This document shows, piece after piece, positions 57,446 to 64,000 of a stretch of DNA of 64,000 bases. The stretch comes from Erythrophleum ivorense. Lineage: Eukaryota > Streptophyta > Magnoliopsida > Fabales > Fabaceae. The stretch covers positions 60,255,088 through 60,319,087 of the forward strand of contig JAIUCV010000003.1 of the NCBI GenBank assembly GCA_026724425.1. Reading direction: 5' to 3'. Position 1 is the stretch's first letter; each line of letters opens with the position of its first letter. The notes under the pieces were generated by a model. The model searched no databases. It saw only the letters and a program-made list of their open reading frames with translations, and was not told where the DNA came from. Made by a program: the position numbers and the translations under genes.

Positions 57446-60400
57446 ATGGATAAAATTGGATTAATAAGCCACGAACTTCACCTAAATATGTCACTGGGGT
57501 AGAAAGCTTTCTTGATTTTGCATTCTTTAGGCCTAATGCAAAAGGAGTTGTAAAATGCCCATGTCGTTCTTGTGGTTTTAAAAAATGCTTCTCAAGAGAT
57601 ATTATCTTTGATCACTTGATATATAATGGTTTTCCTTTCGGGTATACTACATGGATTAGGCATGGAGAACTCCCTGAGGAGGAGGATTGTTCTAGTTGTC
57701 CCATAGTACAACAAGTTGAGCAAATGGGAGGGGATATGCAAGATTTGTTACATGATGCCTTTAGGGTCTCTAGAGAGAGAAACATCTATGAACATATGCC
57801 ATCCCAACCTTGTATGATTGAAGCACAAATAGATTCCAATATTGGGTTTAATGAGGAATCCCATAACTTTGCCCCCTTAATCAATAATGAGAGCCAAGAA
57901 TTGTATGAAGGGTGTACAAAGTATTCAAAACTTTTATTTTTGGTGAAGCTTTATCATATCAAGTGTTTATGTCAGGTGAGTGATAAAGCAATGGACATGA
58001 TTTTAGAATTGTTGAAGGATGCATTTGAAAATGCAAAGCTTCTAGATTCTTTTTATGATGCCAAAAAGATCATAAATAAGCTAGGTCTTAATTATAAAAA
58101 AATTCATGTTTGTCCAAATGATTGCATGTTATATTAGAGTGAGGATGTTAAGCGTGACAAATGTAAAAGTTGCAATATCTCTAGATAGAAGACCAATGCA
58201 AGGGCTGGCTAACAATGATGACTCCAGTGGACATAAGAAATGAAAAAATAAGCCTACAAAGGTTTTGCATTACTTTCCACTTATGCCAAGATTGCAAAGA
58301 TTATTTATGTCATTTAAAACAGCTGAACATATGAGATGGCTTGCTTAGACATCCAAGAGACGGTGAGGCTTGGAAGTCATTTGATGCTAGATACCTTGAA
58401 TTTGTTGCAGATCCTAGAAATGTCAGACTTGGCTTGGCAAGTGATGGTTTTAATCCTTTTGGGATAATGAGCACTAATCATAGTATTTGGCCTGTGATTT
58501 TGATTCGATACAACTTTCCACCATGGATGTGTATGAGCAAACCTCTTTCATACTGTCTAAGATCATACCTGGAAAAAAAAATGCCTGGAAATGACATTGA
58601 TGTCTACTTACAGCCATTAATTAAAGAACTGAATGACTTGTGGGTTGATGGCATAAATACATTTGATACTTTGACAAACCAAATGTTCAACATGCGGCAG
58701 CATTATTATAGACCATAAGTGATTTCCCAGGCTTAGGAAATTTGTTTGGATGGAATACCTATACTGCGTTAGCATGTCCATCATGTAATTTTGATCAAGA
58801 GCCTTATAAGCTTACCAATAGTAAGAAGTGATGTTTCACAGGTCATCATAGATTTTTACCGCCCCAACATAGATATAGATTCAATCAAGATTGTTTTGAT
58901 GGGATAGAGATGCGAATCACCAATTCTATTAACTGGCGATATGATACACTTTCAATTGCAATGTGTTAATGTCACATTTAATAAGAATCCAACCTTTGAT
59001 TTAAGAAGGAAAAGACCTCATGAGAGAGGTAATGAACTTGATAGCCAACAATGGAGAAAGAGAAGTATATTTTTTCAGTTTCCATATTGGGTTAACAATA
59101 AGTTGCGACACAATTTAGACGTAATGCATATTGAAAAAAATGTTTGTGACAATGTCTTGTACACTTTGTTAAATAAGGTTGGAAATTCAAAAGAAAACTT
59201 GAATGCTCGGAAGGATTTAGAACGTTTAGGAGTAAGGCTTGAGTTATGGCCAGATGCAAATGGTAAATTTAGATCTGCATGTTTCACGATAAGACATTCT
59301 CAAAAAGATATTTCATTTCAAACACTTAAAGATGTGACAATGCCAGATGGTTATGCATCAAACATTTCTAGATGTATTAACATAAAACATCGTAAAATCT
59401 CAGGCCTAAAAAGTCATGATTCTCATGTACTTATAGAGCAGTTACTTCCAGTAGCATTACGAAATGTGCAGATGGATCCTAAAGTTACCACAGTTGTGCT
59501 AAAGCTTTGTTTATTCTTTAGAAAATTATGTTCCCATGTCTTGGATGTCAAAGATCTTGACAAACTTCAAGATGAAATAGTGATCACTCTTTGTCAAATG
59601 GAGATGTTATTCTCACCATCTTTCTTCACAGTGATGGTGCACTTGGTAGTTCATTTGGTAGATGAAGTAAAACTTAGTGGTCCAGTTCATTATCGATGGA
59701 TGTATCCTATAGAAAGGTAATCTTTTATTCTTTGTTTATTTGTCAAATGCTTGATTATATGTATGTTGGCTTGTTCATTCCATATAGGTGCCTTGGACAC
59801 TGTAAGTCATATGTAAGAAATAAGGCACAAGCAGAAGGTTTTATTGCTGAAAGCTACCTTTGTGAAGAAATATTAACATTCTGTTCAAGGTATTTACAAG
59901 ATATCGAAACAAGATTTAATAGGCTAAGTCGTAATGATGACTATGTAGTTCTTGGTTACTCTGAAGCATGTATGTTTCCACCAGTTAGTCATCCTATAGG
60001 AGGCATATCAGAAATTCAACTCACTCCTATTGAAAAGATCCAAGCACATCGTTGTGTCTTGTTCAATTGTAAAGCAATTGAAGAGCTTGTTCAGTAAGTA
60101 CTTGATAGTTCTTTTTTGGTTTCAAACATGATGTTAGTCTTTGATGCTAGCAATTTTTCCCTTATAGACAATATAGAGATGATGCGAAAGCCAGGCTTTG
60201 TCGTTATACTAGATCTGCTATGGCAATTGACAAACGTGTCATAAAAAATTTTGCCAATTGATTTAGAGAATATGTGAGAATTATTTTTGTTAAAGTTTAT
60301 ATTTAAGTTAATATATTGAAGTGATATGGTCAAGCTAACATGTGAACTATTTCAAGTTCATAAGGATGATATTACAAAGTTTCCAGATGACATTAAATTT

Positions 60401-60905
60401 CTTGCATGAGGTCCTCTAAATTTGGCTAGACGATTTAGTGCATTCGATATAAATGGTTTTAGGTTTCGCACATTAAAAAGAGAAGAAGGATTGAAGACTC
60501 AAAATAGTGGTGTGTGGGTAATATCAAAAACTAGATGTTATGCAAGTGCAAAAGATAGGAAAGTTGCACTTGCAGATCTCTTGTATTATGACAAATTAGT
60601 AGATATAATTGAGTTGAACTACTATGGCCATTTTAAGATTACTCTTTTCAAATGTTTATGGGCTAGCACTAAAGGGATTAAAAAGGATGACTTTCAATTC
60701 AATTTAGTTAATTTCTTCTGATTAATCCATACTGGAGATGTTGCAGAAGATGAGCCTTACATTCTAGCTTCACAAGCTCAGATGGTATTTTACATAGATG
60801 ACAAAACGAACCACCCATGGAGTGTAGCAATATATGTGAAGCCTCGAGACCTATTTGAAATGGGAGATAATGTAAAGAATGATGAAGCAAATAGTGGTTA
60901 CTAAT
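57446..60905 (+). pseudogene. TNP2-type CACTA transposase
   Basis: The start at 57,446 opens MDK. After a one-base shift near 57,452 the frame runs through the transposase-associated zinc domain (VKCPCRSCGFKKC, IYNGFPFGYTTWIRHGE). Next comes the tnp2 core (LRHPRDGEAW, RNVRLGLASDGFNPFG, PGNDIDVYLQPLI, LNDLWVDGI), then the following conserved region (HNLDVMHIEKNVCDNV, GPVHYRWMYPIER, SYVRNKAQAEGFIAE) and a DUF4216-type end (SGVWVIS, HPWSVAIYVKPRDLFEMG). Two introns with intact GT/AG ends are visible at 59,717-59,787 and 60,094-60,167. Stops replace Trp at about 58,135, 58,186 and 60,259, and further frame breaks occur near 58,345 and 58,720-58,940. Not functional. Confidence 0.9.
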
Positions 60906-61180
60906 CTGAACAGATACATTTTAGAGCAACAAATTGGTTCTAATTTTCCCGATGATATTGATAGTTTACAATTAACAAGAGGCGATGAAGAACATTTTTC
61001 TAATCAACCAATTAACAACCTTGAGTTTGATAATAGTGATGAAGAGGATGGCATGGTTTGTTTAACAATATATATAGAATTTTTTATTTGTTTCTATGTT
61101 TTATTGCATACTTGTGAAATCTATTTATTATTGCATGTTTACGAAATGGCATGATTATATTCTTAGTTTACATTTGTAGG

Positions 61181-61830
61181 ATGCCGCCTAAACGTCCACG
61201 CTCATCTCGGGTAAAGGTTGCTAATATTGCTCAAAGATTACATTAGTTAAGTCCTGCTCCTACTCTTATTGGGAACCTATAAACACCCACAGCGCCTACT
61301 ACAGTTACTTCTACACCTACTTCTCAAACACATGCAACAACTAATCTAACTACTTCAACATATGCCTCTTATCTACAACTCTAAGTAGTAATAGGTGATA
61401 CTACTTCTTCTCAGCCACGTGGAGCAGCTAACAATGGTGAAACTTCCTTCCAGCGACGTGTACCAAGAGACAATGTCAAAAATAAAGATTGGATTCTTGA
61501 TATTATTGGTAATTAATTTAGTCAATTATATTATGACATGCTTAACAATTTAAATGCAATATTTACTTTTTCTCTTTTGTATGGTAGATGAAAATGGAGT
61601 AGTAAGAAAAGAAAGATTGAAAGCAAAAGATGTTTAGAATCTAGAAAAAGGGAAGAAGATAGCTTGTCCAATTGATGAGTTTGGACAATCGTATGGTGAT
61701 GAGGTTGGCATACTTGGAGTTTGGTTAGGAGAGCTTGCCACAGACACTGACCTCATTCCTCTTAACTTCTTTGATTGGAAGGAAGTTCCATAAAGATATA
61801 TGAAGTTGGGAATAGAACAAGTGTAGGTAT
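61181..61830 (+). pseudogene. Second CACTA gene (TNP1 / transposase-24 type)
   Basis: It starts MPPKRPRSSRVKVANIAQRL, followed by a Thr/Pro/Ser-rich stretch with two stops, then RRVPRDNVKNKDWILDIIG. After a gap with intron-like ends (about 61,512-61,588) comes DENGVVRKERLKAKD, then KKIACPIDEFGQSYGDEVG, LGVWLGELATDTDLIPLNFF and DWKEVP. The 'G-x-W/FLG-LA-x-TPDL' type pattern and 'DW.EVP' are typical of the second protein of plant CACTA elements, thought to bind subterminal repeats. It is broken by stops and truncated by the LTR at 61,955. Confidence 0.75.
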
Positions 61831-61954
61831 AAGAGTGATTTTTTTATTTTTGCAATCTTCATTTTTTATTATATGTTTTCACAAGCTCAAATAATTTACT
61901 AAATGATTTCAAGCATAGAATAAGATTGCCTTCTAGTCTAATGATGGATTAGTA

Positions 61955-64000
61955 TGAACATCGTATTTTGTCCAGGCATACTCTAAAAATAATAATAAAA
62001 TTAAACTAATAAAAAAATAAAAAAATAAAAAAAATCAAATAGGTTCTTTTAGTTTAATAAGTTAAAAAAAATTAATTAAAAGAGAAAGAATTTAAAAATA
62101 AAGTTAAAAAAATAAAAGCCCATTAATTTAAAATTAAAACAAAAGAAAAATCAAAGAGGGAGTAACAAAAATTCAAAATAAATGGAATTTAAAAAAATCA
62201 AAAAGAGACTAAAAATAAAAGAAAGGAAAAAATGAATTAAAAAAAGGGCTAAAAGCAGAAAAAAATTATTAAAAGAATAGTAATTAAAAAAAATTCATCA
62301 AAAAAATAATATATATATTTAAAAGGGGAAACCTAAGAAAATTTTTAATTTTGGGGCTTAATTCAGGAGAGCCCAAGCCAAAGTAAAAAAAAAATTAAAA
62401 GAAAGAAAAGAGTCCTAAAAAAAAAGTTAAGGGTCCAAAATCAGCTAAAAAATGGATATTAAAAAAAAATAAAGAGCAGGCCCAATCGGATCTAACCAAA
62501 CCCAATCACTCGAGCCCATTCCCAGATTCATAGGAAACCCTACCTGTTTCTTTTTCTCCCGGGCACGCTTCTGAAGGAGGGGGACCACACACACAGGCAC
62601 TCACTCAAACACGCACAGACGGACAAAAGCAAAGAGGGACGCGTCAGAGAAAAAGATGGAGGGACGCACTGAGAAAAGGAGAACAGACGCACAGAGGAGG
62701 GCAATAGACACTCACTCACGCACGCACAGGGCTCGGAGCTCCCACTACGGGTATGCCTTTCAATAGCGCAGAAAGGGGACCACGCTCACAGAGAGGAGGG
62801 AGATTGGAAGCTGGGGCTACAAAAAGCGAAGGGACCATTTTCGGTTGGGAGGGAGCAGGTGTTCTGAGACAGGAGGAGAGAGCAAGAGAGCGCGAGGGAG
62901 GAGTAGGGACAGACACAGAGAAAAAAGAGGAAAAGGATGGCATACACAGAGACTGGAAAAAGAGGGAGAGTGGGAAATCACTGAGGGATCTGTAGGCAGG
63001 AAGGGCGGAGCAGGCAAAAGCAGGGAAGAAAAGGGAGACCAACGCGTGAAGGGGCAAAAAAGCATCAAGCCTTTCAGATTGGCCAGACTCTTGGTTCCCT
63101 CAGGAGCAAGTCGTTCTCCAACAAAATTCCTAGAAATCCTCCTTTTCAAAGGACGCGGGCTTTGAATATTCAGAGGAGAAGGAGACAGAAAGAAGAAGTT
63201 GGGTGGAGGAGTTTAGAAGGGAATGAAGAAATTGAGAAGGGGGAGAGACGCAGAGGGGCAGACGCGTCTGATAGAGGGGAAGGGCTAAGTGCACTGAAAA
63301 GGAGACGAGGCAAGAGAGGAAAAGGGATCGAGGGAGTGGGAAAGCGAGATCGACGAAGAGAAGAGACAGGAAGACACTGAGAGGGAGAGTGGGAGTTCTG
63401 AGACAGAGAGAAACCAAGACGAGAAGGATTCAAGATAGAGAGAAACTGAGAGCAGATTTTGAGACTGAGAGTTTTCTGGGGGTTTTGGAAAATTCTGGCT
63501 GGAATCTCTTTGATGGATGTAGTAGGGACCAAGAAAGAGACCAGAATAGGGGATTCAGAAAGGTAAACTCAGAAAGAATTTGAAGAATGGGGATTAGAGC
63601 GAGGAATTCAGTTGAGCCCACTCAAGAAGACTTCTAAGGAGGTAATTTTTTGTTTGTTTGGCATGGGATGATTGAATCGCAAGTATGAAAATTTTCCTTA
63701 GTTTTTGCACACAAAAAAATTGATTGATCTTGCTTTCAGTCCGCGAATGTCAACATAAGGGTAATAATCTTGGTTGCAAATTTGTCTTAAGATGCATGTT
63801 CTCCTGAATTTATGGCTATATCCTCATTTTACCGAGGAGGAACTGATCTGTATGTGTTTTTGGTTGCCTTTGGGATGAAGCTCGCATCTGTAATACATGT
63901 CCTACCATGTTAGGATGTTCCGTTCTACTGCTTTGAAATGTCATGAAATCAGTGAATGAAGTTAGAAGATATTAGTCTCTGGTTGAGGTGCTTGAGATTT
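61955..64000 (+). repeat. LTR of a large gypsy-type element, running off the window
   Basis: It begins TGAACATCGTATTTTGTCC inside the CACTA element and matches the minus-strand LTR beginning at 45,617. An A-rich 500 bases is followed by GGCCCA-containing text (62,470-62,530) and then about 1 kb of purine-rich, GC-richer sequence (62,570-63,600) with many open frames on both strands. These frames are composition artefacts. The layout resembles Tat/Ogre LTR and leader regions. No primer-binding site or gag is seen before the window ends, so the LTR's inner edge is unknown. Confidence 0.55.

Larger units (their letters stand above)
56278..61954 (+). mobile_element. Decayed autonomous-type CACTA element
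   Basis: The left terminus CACTACAAAA is followed by a subterminal hairpin (GGTTATCTAACATCGAT pairing with ATAGACGTTAAATAACC). The leader contains a 205-base direct repeat, followed by a TNP2-type transposase gene and then a second CACTA gene. The right end is not seen: the second gene is cut at 61,955 by an LTR. The three bases before the left end are ACT. Both genes are broken, so this copy cannot move itself. Confidence 0.85.

Noticed and set aside
62716..63621. Many overlapping open frames of 60-120 codons on both strands at the right end
   Set aside because: They arise from a purine-rich, stop-poor sequence inside an LTR/leader-like block. The predicted proteins are low-complexity (Arg/Glu/Gly on one strand, Ser/Leu/Pro/Phe on the other) with no domain.
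1..64000. CRISPR arrays, phage genes, toxin-antitoxin or other prokaryotic defence systems
   Set aside because: No regularly spaced repeats, operon structure or prokaryotic genes. The content is plainly plant nuclear DNA.

Overview
The window reads as nuclear DNA of a dicotyledonous plant. It is strongly AT-rich, has no operons, and is full of plant-type transposable elements: Ty3-gypsy chromoviruses, an RTE-type LINE, tRNA-derived SINEs, CACTA/TNP2 transposons and MITEs. It also holds broken pieces of plant genes (a TCP11-like exon 1 and a serine hydroxymethyltransferase) and two short B3-domain genes. The species cannot be named from this sequence. The only apparently intact cellular genes are the two 127-codon B3 genes at 26,690 and 35,772.

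Layout. 1-4,036 is non-coding with a diverged direct repeat. 4,042-9,076 is a complete but dead chromovirus on the minus strand, with both LTRs, a tRNA-iMet-like primer site and a 5-bp target-site duplication (TSD). 9.1-22.7 kb is AT-rich DNA containing partial, diverged copies of a locally repeated segment, a small CACTA-type MITE (11,192-11,404) and a TCP11-like exon 1 fragment with intron-like sequence (16.2-17.2 kb).

23.5-29.5 kb (copy A) and 30.8-41.1 kb (copy B) are a segmental duplication, each with one B3 gene. Copy B has since taken in at least four insertions that copy A lacks: a SINE, a 3.2-kb RTE LINE, a 2.34-kb solo LTR and a 165-bp MITE. Copy A therefore preserves the empty site for each one, so boundaries and target duplications can be read directly.

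41-48 kb is intergenic DNA with an LTR on the minus strand and the 3' part of a second, plus-strand chromovirus. 48.5-50.9 kb is an intron-bearing serine hydroxymethyltransferase pseudogene on the minus strand. At 52,845 a further fragment of the B3 3' flank is cut by a CACTA terminus (52,990). A second CACTA terminus at 56,278 begins a large, decayed CACTA element with a TNP2-type transposase gene and a second CACTA gene. That element is interrupted at 61,955 by an LTR of the same family as the minus-strand LTR at 45,617, and the LTR runs off the window.

No new defence, RNA-guided or metabolic system was found. The most useful biology is the recent duplication of a B3 gene, whose copies differ by 14 amino-acid-changing and 2 silent nucleotide changes (hand count), and the well-dated set of insertions in only one copy. 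All comparisons are by eye; percentages and counts are approximate.
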